A DNA stretch of 64,000 nt, taken from positions 1-64,000 of the forward strand of contig CAJXUY010000020.1 in NCBI GenBank assembly GCA_913060665.1, in the 5' to 3' direction. The DNA is from an uncultured Oleiphilaceae bacterium (lineage in GTDB: Bacteria > Pseudomonadota > Gammaproteobacteria > Pseudomonadales > Oleiphilaceae). A model generated the notes under the pieces. The model ran no database searches, was not told where the DNA came from, and saw nothing but the letters and a program-made list of their open reading frames with translations. The position numbers were made by a program, and so were the translations under genes. Positions 1-8,889 of this stretch are shown piece after piece. The first letter of the stretch is position 1; every line of letters begins with the position of its first letter.

Positions 1-88
1 ACTAATGGTGCCTTTATTGTAATACAGGTAATACTAGAATACTTTCACAGCCTCTGCGCTGCATCACGGCTACGTTTTTACTGGTTGT
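1..88. other. window edge, intergenic
   Basis: This is short non-coding sequence downstream of the polA stop codon. I see no terminator hairpin or gene in it. Confidence 0.4.
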
Positions 89-2833
89 CTAGTGCGCCTC
101 GTCCCAATTATTGCCAACGCCAGCTTCTACCAGTAACGGAACATCTAAACTCGCGGCAGATTCCATCTTTTCTAGCAGCCCGGCTGTAACTTCATCGACT
201 AGATCTTCTCGTACTTCTAACACCAGTTCATCATGAACTTGCATAATCATACGGGCATCCAAGGTGCTTTCTGCTAGCCACTGAGAGACGTTAATCATCG
301 CTTTTTTGATGATATCAGCGGCAGTACCTTGCATGGGGGCATTGATGGCGGTACGTTCAGCGGCTTGTTGACGCATTTTGTTACTAGCATTGATCTCGGG
401 TAGATAAAGCCGTCGTCCAAATATTGTTTCGACGTATTCATCGTCATGGGCTTGCTTGCGAACGCTGTCCATATACTCCAGCACACCGGGGTAGCGTTCG
501 AAATAACGGTCAATATAGCCTTGTGCGGTTTTTCGGTCGACTTTAATCTGACGTGCCAGTCCAAATGCAGACATGCCATAGATAAGCCCGAAATTGATCG
601 CTTTTGCACTTCGCCGTTGGTCGATTGTGACCTTTTCTGTCTCAACCCCAAAGACCTCTGCTGCAGTTGCTTTATGTACGTCTAACCCTTGCGAAAAGGC
701 GTTTAGTAAACCTGCGTCTTGAGAGAGGTGAGCCATGATTCGTAGCTCAATCTGTGAGTAATCGGCCGCGACTAACTTATAGCCTTTAGGGGCGATAAAC
801 GCCTGGCGAACCCTCCGCCCCTCTTGAGTTCTGACCGGTATATTCTGCAGATTTGGATCTGATGAGGACAGCCGGCCGGTTGCTGTAACCGCTTGATGGT
901 AGGATGTATGGATACGCCCGGTTGCTGGGTTTATCTGTAATGGCAGTTTATCTGTATAAGTTGATTTCAGCTTACTGAGGCCGCGATACTCTAGAATAAC
1001 CTTGGGTAGTGGGTAGTCTAAAGCAAGCTCTTGCAAAACTGGCTCTGCTGTAGAAGGTTGACCCTTTGGCGTCTTTTTAATAATCGGTAGTTCAAGCTTT
1101 TCAAAGAATATCGTTTGTAGCTGTTTGGGTGAGCTCAAATTGAACTCTTCACCGGCTAGGTCGAAGGCCTGCCGTTCTAGTTGCAGTAACCGTTCCTCAA
1201 GCTCTTTGCTTTGACAGCCTAGCAAGTGCGCATCGACTAATGCACCGTCACGTTCAATGTCTGCAATAATAGGCACAAGTGGAAGTTCTATCTCACGGTA
1301 TACTGGCTGTAAAGAAGGTAATTCATTTAGCTCATGTGATAATTTTTGATACAGCCGCATGGTTATATCAGCATCTTCTGCAGCGTAAGGCGCCGCCTTT
1401 TCAACTTCGATGGCGTTGAAAGTCAGCTGTTTGGCGCCCTTGCCAGCAATATCCTCAAAGTGAATGGTGTCGTGATTGAGATATTTCTTCGCCAAGCTGT
1501 CCATATCATGACGAGTTGATACTGAATTCACCACATAGGACTCGAGCATTGTATCTTCTGCGATCCCTCTGAGTCGAATGCCATGATTCGCGAGTACATT
1601 CATGTCGTACTTTAAGTTTTGGCCAACTTTGTGTTTGTTTTCGTCTTCTAGTAAGGGCTTTAACGCGTCCAATACTGTATTTCTGTCTAGCTGCTCCGGC
1701 GCCCCAATATAGTCATGTGCTAAGGGCACATAGGCGGCCTCGCCTGCGGTGACGCAAAATGACACACCGACGATTTGGGCTTGCATATAGTTTAAGCTGG
1801 TGGTTTCAGTATCAAATGCAAAGAGGCTAGCGTTCGATAGTTTTTCTAACCAGTGGTCGAACGCGGATTGTGTGAGTATTGTTTCATAATCTGTATTGAT
1901 GGTAGGTTCATCTGCTTCAACTGTATTCTCAGCTGTGGGCTGATTATTAGGCGTGGAAGTTACTGTATCGCCTTTTTCAAGTTGGTTAACCCAGCCTTTG
2001 AATTCGTACTCTTTAAACAGTTCGAGCAACCGTTCGTTGTTGATGGCTTCGTGTTCTATTTGGTCAAGGCTTTGATCAAGTATTACATCAGTATGAATGG
2101 TCGCTAACTGATAAGAAAGTGGTAGAAGTTCGAGGCTATTTCGAAGATTCTCGCCAATTTTACCCTTAACATCGCCGGCATTTTCCATCACAGCTTTAAG
2201 TGTACCGTGCTGGTCTAACCATTTTACGGCCGTTTTAGGGCCGCATTTAGGTACCCCAGGGATATTATCGACGGTGTCGCCGACTAGTGCGAGATAATCA
2301 ATGATTTGCTCGGGCGTTACGCCAAATTTCTTTTTAACACCTTCTTGATCCATAAATGTATCGGTCATGGTATTCATGAGTGTTACATGTTGAGTGACGA
2401 GCTGGGCCATATCCTTATCACCGGTTGAGATGATGGTATCGATGCCCTTTTCGGTTGCTTGAGTCGCTAGGGTGCCTATTACATCATCTGCCTCAACATC
2501 AGGGATAATAAGTAGTGGTAGCCCCATTGCTTTGATGATCTCGTGAATAGGTTCAATCTGCCCTCTCAAATCTTCGGGCATTGGGGGTCTGTTTGCTTTG
2601 TATTGATCGTATAGGTCATGGCGGAAATTTTTCCCTTTGGCATCAAAGATCATAACTATCTTCGAATCAGGGTAATCCGACTGGAGTCGCCTCGTCATAT
2701 TAATGACACCTTTAATAGCGCCAGTTGGCTGTCCTTTTGAAGTGATTAAAGGAGGTAACGCGTGAAATGCACGAAACAAATAGGAAGAGCCGTCGACTAA
2801 GAGAACCGGTTTGTTGATTTGGGCTTTACTCAT
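89..2833 (-). CDS. polA: DNA polymerase I
   Basis: This enzyme fills gaps during DNA repair and removes Okazaki primers. The 914-residue length is close to the 928 of E. coli. The N-terminal 5'-3' exonuclease domain covers about residues 1-290. A 3'-5' proofreading domain begins near residue 320 and keeps the DTET motif, so proofreading is probably active. The C-terminal polymerase domain shows motif A (DYSQIELR), motif B (RRSAKAINFGLIYG) and motif C (QVHDELVLEV). The start is ATG, 60 bases from a divergent DUF2782 gene. The polA-DUF2782-thrB order is the same as in Pseudomonas. Confidence 0.98.
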   Translation of the reverse strand: MSKAQINKPVLLVDGSSYLFRAFHALPPLITSKGQPTGAIKGVINMTRRLQSDYPDSKIVMIFDAKGKNFRHDLYDQYKANRPPMPEDLRGQIEPIHEIIKAMGLPLLIIPDVEADDVIGTLATQATEKGIDTIISTGDKDMAQLVTQHVTLMNTMTDTFMDQEGVKKKFGVTPEQIIDYLALVGDTVDNIPGVPKCGPKTAVKWLDQHGTLKAVMENAGDVKGKIGENLRNSLELLPLSYQLATIHTDVILDQSLDQIEHEAINNERLLELFKEYEFKGWVNQLEKGDTVTSTPNNQPTAENTVEADEPTINTDYETILTQSAFDHWLEKLSNASLFAFDTETTSLNYMQAQIVGVSFCVTAGEAAYVPLAHDYIGAPEQLDRNTVLDALKPLLEDENKHKVGQNLKYDMNVLANHGIRLRGIAEDTMLESYVVNSVSTRHDMDSLAKKYLNHDTIHFEDIAGKGAKQLTFNAIEVEKAAPYAAEDADITMRLYQKLSHELNELPSLQPVYREIELPLVPIIADIERDGALVDAHLLGCQSKELEERLLQLERQAFDLAGEEFNLSSPKQLQTIFFEKLELPIIKKTPKGQPSTAEPVLQELALDYPLPKVILEYRGLSKLKSTYTDKLPLQINPATGRIHTSYHQAVTATGRLSSSDPNLQNIPVRTQEGRRVRQAFIAPKGYKLVAADYSQIELRIMAHLSQDAGLLNAFSQGLDVHKATAAEVFGVETEKVTIDQRRSAKAINFGLIYGMSAFGLARQIKVDRKTAQGYIDRYFERYPGVLEYMDSVRKQAHDDEYVETIFGRRLYLPEINASNKMRQQAAERTAINAPMQGTAADIIKKAMINVSQWLAESTLDARMIMQVHDELVLEVREDLVDEVTAGLLEKMESAASLDVPLLVEAGVGNNWDEAH

Positions 2834-2893
2834 GAGTGTAATCAGGTGTTTAATAATGAATTAAGGAATTATCCGCTGTAGTGTAGGTTACCA

Positions 2894-3193
2894 ATGAAGA
2901 AAGTGTTATTCACCCTGTTTTTTGCTTTTCAATTAATGCTTGGCGCTATGATGCCGGTGGGTGTGTTTGCCGCACCACCCGAAGCGTCAGACCCTAACGA
3001 ACCCAAAATCACCATTCGAAGTGGTGAAAATAAAACATTTTATGAATATCGGGTAAATGGAATTCTGAAAGAAATCAAAGTGGTTCCAACGGTAGGGCCT
3101 GAATATTATCTTGTTGCAGATGATGGTGGCGGCTGGATTAGAGAAGACAAATCTCAGTTGCTGGTACCTAGTTGGGTTATCTTCCGTTGGTAA
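2894..3193 (+). CDS. DUF2782 small exported protein
   Basis: This is a 99-residue protein with an N-terminal hydrophobic signal segment (about residues 1-26, probable cleavage after VFA), so it is likely periplasmic. The mature part has a conserved-looking block ending in WVIFRW, typical of DUF2782 proteins found between polA and thrB in Pseudomonas relatives. The function is unknown. Its stop lies 54 bases before the likely thrB start, so the two genes are probably co-transcribed. The family call rests on size, context and general sequence look. Confidence 0.75.
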   Translation: MKKVLFTLFFAFQLMLGAMMPVGVFAAPPEASDPNEPKITIRSGENKTFYEYRVNGILKEIKVVPTVGPEYYLVADDGGGWIREDKSQLLVPSWVIFRW

Positions 3194-3247
3194 GTCTCAT
3201 TGTCTGGTGCGTTACTAGATAATAACGTAAACCTAACAGGTGTAGTA

Positions 3248-4216
3248 ATGGCTGTTTATACCCCCGTCAATCAGGATGAACTGAACGATTTTCTTGCTCA
3301 ATATTCGTTGGGGGCGCTAATTGCGTATTCTGAAATCGGAGATGGCATTGAAAACAGTAACTATTTTGTCACGTTAAACGGTCAAACAGGGCGGGCTGCT
3401 CAGCACCAAAAATGGGTGCTAACGTTGTTCGAGAACCTGAAAGAGCATCAGCTTCCATTTTTCCTGCATCTTATGAATTGGCTGGCTGATAAAGGTTTTC
3501 CCGTGCCGGCCCCTTGCCCACGTAATGATGGCGCTATTAACGGGGTGTTAAAGGGTAAGCCTGCGATACTGGTCCCTTGCTTCAATGGCCGCTCTGTTGA
3601 CCTACCTAAAGTTGCTCATTGTGAGCGTATAGGGCGCTTTGTGGCTGAAATGCATCAAGCTCTTGAACACTGTCCTCAGACGCGGCAACCCCCTAGAAAT
3701 ATTGAATGGATGAGAGCTCAGGAAGCCAAACTGTCTAAGGTCCTGCCTGCTTCAGAAATGAAATGGGTATCACGATCAATAGGCCACTATCAGAAAATGA
3801 AACCTGAACTGGAGCGATGCCCATCAGGCATCGTACATGCAGATTTGTTCAGAGATAATGTACTGTTCGATGGTGATAAAATCAGTGGCGTGATTGATTT
3901 CTTCCATGCGTGTCATGACTCGTTGTTGTTTGATTTAGCGGTGGTGGCGAATGATTGGACTGCCGATGAGAGTGGAACTCATGATCCCGCTAAGTTGAGA
4001 AAACTGCTTAAAGGGTATTGTTCAGTTAGGCCATTAACCGATAGTGAGTACTCACTCTGGCCTGATTTTTTGCATTTGGCTGCATTGCGATTTTGGTTGT
4101 CAAGATTAGAGAGTCGGTACTTGCCGGGCTATCAACAGCAGTCGACTGAAGGGGATAAAACAAAAGACCCAGACGAGTTAAAACGAATTATTATGTCGTT
4201 GGATCTTATTTGTTAA
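3248..4216 (+). CDS. thrB: homoserine kinase (ThrB, APH-fold type)
   Basis: This enzyme phosphorylates homoserine in threonine biosynthesis. It belongs to the aminoglycoside-phosphotransferase-fold type used by Pseudomonas, not the GHMP type of E. coli. The catalytic Brenner-type motif HADLFRDNVLF is present in the C-terminal half, followed by the metal-binding GVIDFFHA segment. The reading frame is open from a TTG at 3200. I chose the ATG at 3248 because an AGG-type ribosome site precedes it and the product MAVYTPVNQ matches the usual family N-terminus. The length is 322 residues. Confidence 0.93.
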   Translation: MAVYTPVNQDELNDFLAQYSLGALIAYSEIGDGIENSNYFVTLNGQTGRAAQHQKWVLTLFENLKEHQLPFFLHLMNWLADKGFPVPAPCPRNDGAINGVLKGKPAILVPCFNGRSVDLPKVAHCERIGRFVAEMHQALEHCPQTRQPPRNIEWMRAQEAKLSKVLPASEMKWVSRSIGHYQKMKPELERCPSGIVHADLFRDNVLFDGDKISGVIDFFHACHDSLLFDLAVVANDWTADESGTHDPAKLRKLLKGYCSVRPLTDSEYSLWPDFLHLAALRFWLSRLESRYLPGYQQQSTEGDKTKDPDELKRIIMSLDLIC

Positions 4217-4257
4217 TTTGAATAGTCACCGCACCAACGCGACGCTTCTGTCTGACA

Positions 4258-5622
4258 CTATAAATTTCTCATCAATAGTGCATAAGTAAGATCTTCAGGT
4301 GCCCCTTCTGGTAGTGGCAGTTTCATTTGGTGTCCTGAGCCAGGCGCGACACCGACTGATTGATTTTTGCGATTAATGATCGACTCCAGTTTAAATGTGA
4401 TATTGCCTCCCGGTGCCATTAACTCAATCGAATCGCCCACTGAAAAGCGGTTTTTAACCTCAACAGTCATTAGTTTATTCTCGTGATCAACATCGAGGAT
4501 CTCGCCGGCAAAAAGTTGTTTGCTTGAAAGTGAATTGCCTTGCTCATAGTTTTGGTACTCGTCATGTACATGGCGGCGATAAAACCCTTCTGTATAGCCC
4601 CGTTGAGCTAGTTTTTCCAAGTCGTCCATCAATTTCATGTTGAACGCTTTACCTTCTGCCGCATCATCAATTGCTTGACGGTAGACTTGAGAGGTGCGAG
4701 CAACATAGTAGTAAGACTTGGTTCGACCTTCAATTTTTAGGGAGTGAATGCCCATGTCGGTAAAGCGCTGAACATGCTGTACTGCTCGAAGGTCTTTCGA
4801 GTTCATAATGTAGGTACCATGTTCATCTTCATAAGCCGGCATTAGCTGGTCTGGGCGGCCGGGCTCTTGAAGTAGAAATACTTGATCGGTTGTTTCGCCT
4901 TCGCCAAGAGTGGGGGCCGTTTGCTCGGGTGTCCACTCTTCAGTTTTGGGCATTGTGTCTTCGAGTGGAATTACGTTACCTGCATCGTCCTCTTTTGCTT
5001 CATGCGCCTGATATTTCCAGCGGCATGCATTAGTACAGGTGCCTTGGTTAGGGTCACGTTTGTTTATATAGCCTGATAACAGGCAGCGACCAGAGTAGGC
5101 CATGCATAATGCACCATGAACAAATACTTCTAACTCCATGTCTGGGCATTTTTCTCTGATTTCGGCAATTTCATCAAGTGATAACTCGCGTGAAAGTATA
5201 ACTCTTTCAATGCCTTGTCGCTGCCAAAAGTTGACTGAAGCATAATTTACCGCATTGGCTTGAACTGACAGATGAATGGTTTGCTCAGGCCATTTATCTC
5301 GTACCATCATAATGAGACCAGGGTCAGACATGATGATCGCGTCAGGTTTCATCGCTATAACGGGCTCAATATCCTTAATGTAGGTATCTATTTTGCTGTT
5401 ATGAGGGGCAATGTTGCTGACTACGTAGAATTTTTTACCTAATTGGTGCGCTAGCTGTATACCTTGCTCAAGCTTTTCAAGGTTAAAGTCATTCTCCCTC
5501 ACGCGTAAACTATATCGAGGTTGGCCCGCATAGACTGCATCAGCTCCATATGCGAAGGCGTATTGCATGTTTTTAAGCGTGCCTGCTGGAGCTAATAATT
5601 CAGGTTTTCGTGTGGAGGGCAT
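4258..5622 (-). CDS. trhP: U32 peptidase-like tRNA hydroxylation protein
   Basis: This is a YegQ-type U32 family protein of 454 residues. In E. coli, YegQ/TrhP takes part in prephenate-dependent 5-hydroxylation of uridine 34 in tRNA. The N-terminal LLAPAGTLKNMQYAFAYGAD block and the cysteine-rich centre (CMAYSGRC, then CTNACRW) are the family hallmarks; the cysteines probably hold an iron-sulphur cluster. A polar, acidic insert of about 45 residues follows the cysteine region. The gene converges on thrB with about 41 bases between them. Confidence 0.9.
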   Translation of the reverse strand: MPSTRKPELLAPAGTLKNMQYAFAYGADAVYAGQPRYSLRVRENDFNLEKLEQGIQLAHQLGKKFYVVSNIAPHNSKIDTYIKDIEPVIAMKPDAIIMSDPGLIMMVRDKWPEQTIHLSVQANAVNYASVNFWQRQGIERVILSRELSLDEIAEIREKCPDMELEVFVHGALCMAYSGRCLLSGYINKRDPNQGTCTNACRWKYQAHEAKEDDAGNVIPLEDTMPKTEEWTPEQTAPTLGEGETTDQVFLLQEPGRPDQLMPAYEDEHGTYIMNSKDLRAVQHVQRFTDMGIHSLKIEGRTKSYYYVARTSQVYRQAIDDAAEGKAFNMKLMDDLEKLAQRGYTEGFYRRHVHDEYQNYEQGNSLSSKQLFAGEILDVDHENKLMTVEVKNRFSVGDSIELMAPGGNITFKLESIINRKNQSVGVAPGSGHQMKLPLPEGAPEDLTYALLMRNL

Positions 5623-5860
5623 AGTGGGTGTACCTATCGTGAAAAAGCCTTAAAACGCGAATCATATCACAATTCAAATAACGGAAGAAAAACAGTGCTT
5701 ATGGTGCTTTGATTGAGATGAAAATTAAATTGAGTTTTAGGGGGTAAATTCTTGTTTTTTAGTATGAATGTTCTAATTTTTAGCAGTAATGTATATCACG
5801 AATGGAAGGAGAGGGACTTTGAGCCCTTAGGATGAGAGCTTTATTTACCGGAGAGTCATT

Positions 5861-6226
5861 ATGGGCAAGTTAAAATCGTTTCAAGAGCAAATTCAAGAAT
5901 CTGTAGAGAAAGGTATCGCTGCAGTTGAAGAACAGCATAAGGTATTAGCTGAAAAGTCTTTTGGTTATGTAGAGAAAGTTGAGAACGAAGCTAAGAGCTA
6001 TAGCATCAAGGCTGTTCAAGATATGCACAATGAAGCGGTTGGCACTATGTATGAGTCAATTCGTACATTCAACAAACGCTTGAATGAATATGCAACTGAC
6101 CTTTTAAGCAAAGTTGAAAAAGTAGAAGACGCAGTAGAAGACGCAGCTGAAACTATTGAAGATGTAGTGACAAAGAAAGCGCCTGCTAAAAAGCCTGCAG
6201 CTAAAAAATCACCTGCTACCGCTTAA
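5861..6226 (+). CDS. phasin family protein
   Basis: This is a 121-residue, mostly helical protein without a signal peptide. The body resembles phasins, which coat polyhydroxyalkanoate granules. The C-terminus carries an alanine-lysine-proline tail (KKAPAKKPAAKKSPATA) like that of PhaF, which binds DNA. The start is ATG with GGAG 9 bases upstream. No PHA synthase or depolymerase gene is nearby, so the granule role is inferred from family resemblance only. A strong terminator follows at once. Confidence 0.75.
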   Translation: MGKLKSFQEQIQESVEKGIAAVEEQHKVLAEKSFGYVEKVENEAKSYSIKAVQDMHNEAVGTMYESIRTFNKRLNEYATDLLSKVEKVEDAVEDAAETIEDVVTKKAPAKKPAAKKSPATA

Positions 6227-6246
6227 TTTAAGTAGAGTACGGGTTA

Positions 6247-6278
6247 AAAAAAAGAGAAGCAGTCGCTTCTCTTTTTTT
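6247..6278. terminator. bidirectional intrinsic terminator after phasin gene
   Basis: A perfect 8-bp stem (AGAGAAGC / GCTTCTCT, loop AGTC) is flanked by an A-run on the left and a T-run on the right. It can therefore stop both the phasin transcript and the convergent DUF4124 transcript. Confidence 0.85.
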
Positions 6279-6290
6279 GTGCTCTAAACT

Positions 6291-6325
6291 GTTAGGTGTT
6301 AGGTGTTAGGTGTTAGGTGTTAGGT
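6291..6325. repeat. 7-bp tandem repeat (GTTAGGT)x5
   Basis: Five perfect head-to-tail copies of GTTAGGT lie just after the terminator. The array includes the stop codon and last codons of the DUF4124 gene on the minus strand. A unit of 7 is not a multiple of 3, so copy changes would shift the frame, but only at the extreme C-terminus. Confidence 0.95.
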
Positions 6326-7002
6326 GCTGGGACTTCGGTATTTTCCGAAGTGGGTAGCTCTAAAAGGTAATTCGCAGATTTTTTATTGGTGATAAGCTCC
6401 AGGCGTTTAATGATCTTATCAAATACCAATTTGATCACTGGAATCTCATTCTGTTTTACTTCGATGTCACCTTGTATATCGGTGATCTTCTGCTTCTGTT
6501 GCTCTATTTTAGTTAAAATATTCTCAGGTATTTTTTTACCTGTGCGTTCCATATTAGCGGCTTTAGCTTCTTCCTGCTCTAACTGGCCTTTTACAACTGA
6601 GATATTGCCATTCTTCAGTGAAATGAAGTCTTCAATATCCTGAAGTTTTCGTTTTAATACTCTCACCGCGTCATCTGGGTGGCTGTATAATTTGAGTAAC
6701 GCTGCATCGTCTTCTTTCTGTTTTTGTGCTTCTTGAGCAAGACGAATTTTCTCAGCTTCTTTTGCATCTCTGGTCGCTATCTGTTCTGCCGTTAATGCGG
6801 GGGGCACAACTTTAATAACGCGCCCATTACTACCGAGAATTTCATAACCGTTTCGAACGAGGTGTGGTGGAATATTTAAGCCAAGCGCGGTTACGCCATG
6901 CTCATCTTTATAGCGATAGAGGTTTGCTGCAGAAGTACTGAACGCGTGAGTCAGCCCTATGGTAAGAACAAGAAGTGAAATTGATTGTTTAAAATAACTC
7001 AT
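6313..7002 (-). CDS. DUF4124 coiled-coil exported protein
   Basis: The product is about 229 residues from the ATG at 7002; a TTG at 7020 would add six residues. An N-terminal hydrophobic signal segment ends near AFSTSAA. It is followed by a DUF4124-like region (NLYRYKDEHGVTALG) typical of periplasmic proteins. From about residue 75 the protein is rich in Q, K and E and looks like a long coiled coil. The function is unknown. Its 3' end lies in the 7-bp tandem repeat, which encodes the last residues and the stop. Confidence 0.7.
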   Translation of the reverse strand: MSYFKQSISLLVLTIGLTHAFSTSAANLYRYKDEHGVTALGLNIPPHLVRNGYEILGSNGRVIKVVPPALTAEQIATRDAKEAEKIRLAQEAQKQKEDDAALLKLYSHPDDAVRVLKRKLQDIEDFISLKNGNISVVKGQLEQEEAKAANMERTGKKIPENILTKIEQQKQKITDIQGDIEVKQNEIPVIKLVFDKIIKRLELITNKKSANYLLELPTSENTEVPAPNT

Positions 7003-7286
7003 TTCTGAAAATAATCTCAAATCTATAAAACATCTATGTAACAGAATTATTGTTTTAAGCAGGCAGCAAAGACGCCGTGACTATATATCATAAAGTATAG
7101 CGCTTTATCGGTAGCCGCAACACCCGCACAAAATCAATGGGTTGGCCAAAGGTTTGCTGATGATGTGTATTTCAATATGGCTGCCAACCTGCCTCAGAGG
7201 TTAGAATAACATAATGTATCGTGGAGTCGCGTATAAACCTAAGCCGTGATCACGCCTTTTTATCTCTATTTTATTGAAGAAGAAAT

Positions 7287-8054
7287 ATGGACGTCGTTTT
7301 AGAGCAGGGTATGCTGTTTGTTATTTCATTGTTGGCAAATGGGTTAAGTGCTCTGGCTGGAGGTGGCGCGGGCTTGTTGCAGCTGCCCGCGCTGTTATTT
7401 CTGGGGCTTGCCTTTGGCACTGCATTAGCGACACACAAAATTGCCAGTGTTGCATTGGGGGTGGGGGCGACAGTTAGGCATATTAAAGAGAAGGGCATTA
7501 ATGCTCGCTTTGCGGGTTTTATATTATTGACAGGCTTGCCTGGGGTTGTGCTGGGTGCTTTGGTTATTTTAGCGGTGCCGGATGCGATTGCGCGTTTAGT
7601 GTTGGGCGTTTTTACCGCAGGTTTAGGTGCTTACTCCTGGTGTTCGCCGCAGTTAGGGTTAGTGTCAACGGTAAAACACAGGGATTTTGTTGGCTGGGTA
7701 GTGGGAGGGATAGGGCTGTTTTTTATTGGTTTTCTAAACGGCTCGATAACATCCGGTACTGGCTTATTTGTCACTATCTGGTTGGTAGTGTGGTTTGGCT
7801 TTGATTACCAGCGTGCCGTGACGTATACGTTGATACTGGTAGGGCTGTTCTGGAACGGCTTTGGTGCAGTGACATTAGCGATGCAGACGGATGTGAAATG
7901 GGAGTGGATTCCTGCCCTGATTATAGGCGCGTTACTAGGCGGGTATTTTGGCGCTCATTTGTCGATTGCTAAGGGCAGTGGTTTGGTTAAACGTTGTTTT
8001 GAGTGTGTGACCGTTGCGGTAGGTATATCGCTTATTGTTGATGGGCTTGTGTAA
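7287..8054 (+). CDS. TSUP family permease (TauE/SafE type)
   Basis: This is an integral membrane protein of 255 residues, almost entirely hydrophobic, with about eight predicted membrane segments. The N-terminal SALAGGGAGLLQLPAL and the later FLNGSITSGTGLF blocks are the two glycine-rich half-repeats typical of sulfite exporter TauE/SafE (TSUP) permeases. The substrate cannot be told; family members move sulfite, sulfonates or other small anions. The start is ATG with a purine-rich GAAGAAG site. A terminator separates it from convergent pyrE. Confidence 0.85.
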   Translation: MDVVLEQGMLFVISLLANGLSALAGGGAGLLQLPALLFLGLAFGTALATHKIASVALGVGATVRHIKEKGINARFAGFILLTGLPGVVLGALVILAVPDAIARLVLGVFTAGLGAYSWCSPQLGLVSTVKHRDFVGWVVGGIGLFFIGFLNGSITSGTGLFVTIWLVVWFGFDYQRAVTYTLILVGLFWNGFGAVTLAMQTDVKWEWIPALIIGALLGGYFGAHLSIAKGSGLVKRCFECVTVAVGISLIVDGLV

Positions 8055-8061
8055 GAGGGGT

Positions 8062-8102
8062 AGGGTGAACGGCACAGCGGAATGTGCTGCTCACCCTTTT
8101 TT
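8062..8102 (+). terminator. terminator between TSUP gene and pyrE
   Basis: The stem AGGGTGA / TCACCCT encloses an inner GCACA / TGTGC stem and is followed by a T-run. It lies between the convergent TSUP and pyrE genes. Confidence 0.8.
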
Positions 8103-8747
8103 CTAGGCTACTCCGTATTCTTTACGGTAGGTCGCAACGCTTTCAGCGTATTGCGCCATAGTAGGGTCTTGCTTAAGGTATTCCAGTACTTGGTTTAAAT
8201 CGACGATGCTTGCAACGGGTATCTCGTAATCCCTTTCAACTTCCTGGATAGCCGATAGTTCGCCATTGCCTCTTTCCTGTCGGTTGAGTGCTATTAGAAC
8301 ACCAGCAGGCTCTGCGCCAGCTTGTCTAATAATGTCGATGACTTCTCTAATAGCGGTACCAGCAGTAATAACGTCGTCAATGATCATGATCTTGCCCTTA
8401 AGCTCTGCGCCAACAATTGTACCGCCTTCACCGTGGGCCTTTGCTTCTTTTCGGTTAAATGCGTAAGGGGTGTCGATATTATGTTGGTCGGCAAGTGAAA
8501 TCGCCGTGGCAGATGCCAGTGGTATACCTTTATAGGCTGGGCCAAACAAAACATCGTAAGAAATGCCGCTATCTTTAAGTGCTGATGCGTAAAACTTACC
8601 TAGCTGGGCCAACGCCTGCCCCGAGTTGAATAACCCTGCATTGAAGAAATAAGGGCTGGTTCGGCCAGATTTAAGGGTGAACTCCCCAAATTTCAAAACA
8701 TTTTGTTTGATGGCAAACTCGATAAATTCGCGCTGATATTCTTGCAT
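8103..8747 (-). CDS. pyrE: orotate phosphoribosyltransferase
   Basis: This enzyme converts orotate and PRPP to orotidine monophosphate in pyrimidine synthesis. The PRPP-binding motif [13 protein letters not shown] is clear, and the N-terminal block with [18 protein letters not shown] is highly typical. I chose the ATG at 8747 because an AAGAGA site sits about 6 bases upstream and the protein then begins MQEYQREF as in relatives; an in-frame ATG at 8765 would add six residues. The length is 214 residues. It is divergent from crc, as in Pseudomonas. Confidence 0.96.
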   Translation of the reverse strand: MQEYQREFIEFAIKQNVLKFGEFTLKSGRTSPYFFNAGLFNSGQALAQLGKFYASALKDSGISYDVLFGPAYKGIPLASATAISLADQHNIDTPYAFNRKEAKAHGEGGTIVGAELKGKIMIIDDVITAGTAIREVIDIIRQAGAEPAGVLIALNRQERGNGELSAIQEVERDYEIPVASIVDLNQVLEYLKQDPTMAQYAESVATYRKEYGVA

Positions 8748-8889
8748 AGTGATTCTCTTAGGCATTCTGAGACGTTTATTTGTTAAATATTGTAGTAATG
8801 TGGGTTATGACTACCCAAATAGTTCAATCAGTTCTTTTTCCGAAAATGTGAATTAGGTATCATACACGCAAACGGATTAAGGGGCATCT

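Noticed and set aside
6291-6325. Telomere or origin element
   Set aside because: The repeat resembles TTAGGG but has five short copies inside a gene end, with no other end-of-replicon feature.
7271-7498. Small minus-strand ORF against the TSUP gene start
   Set aside because: It is antisense to a well-supported gene and has no recognisable domain.
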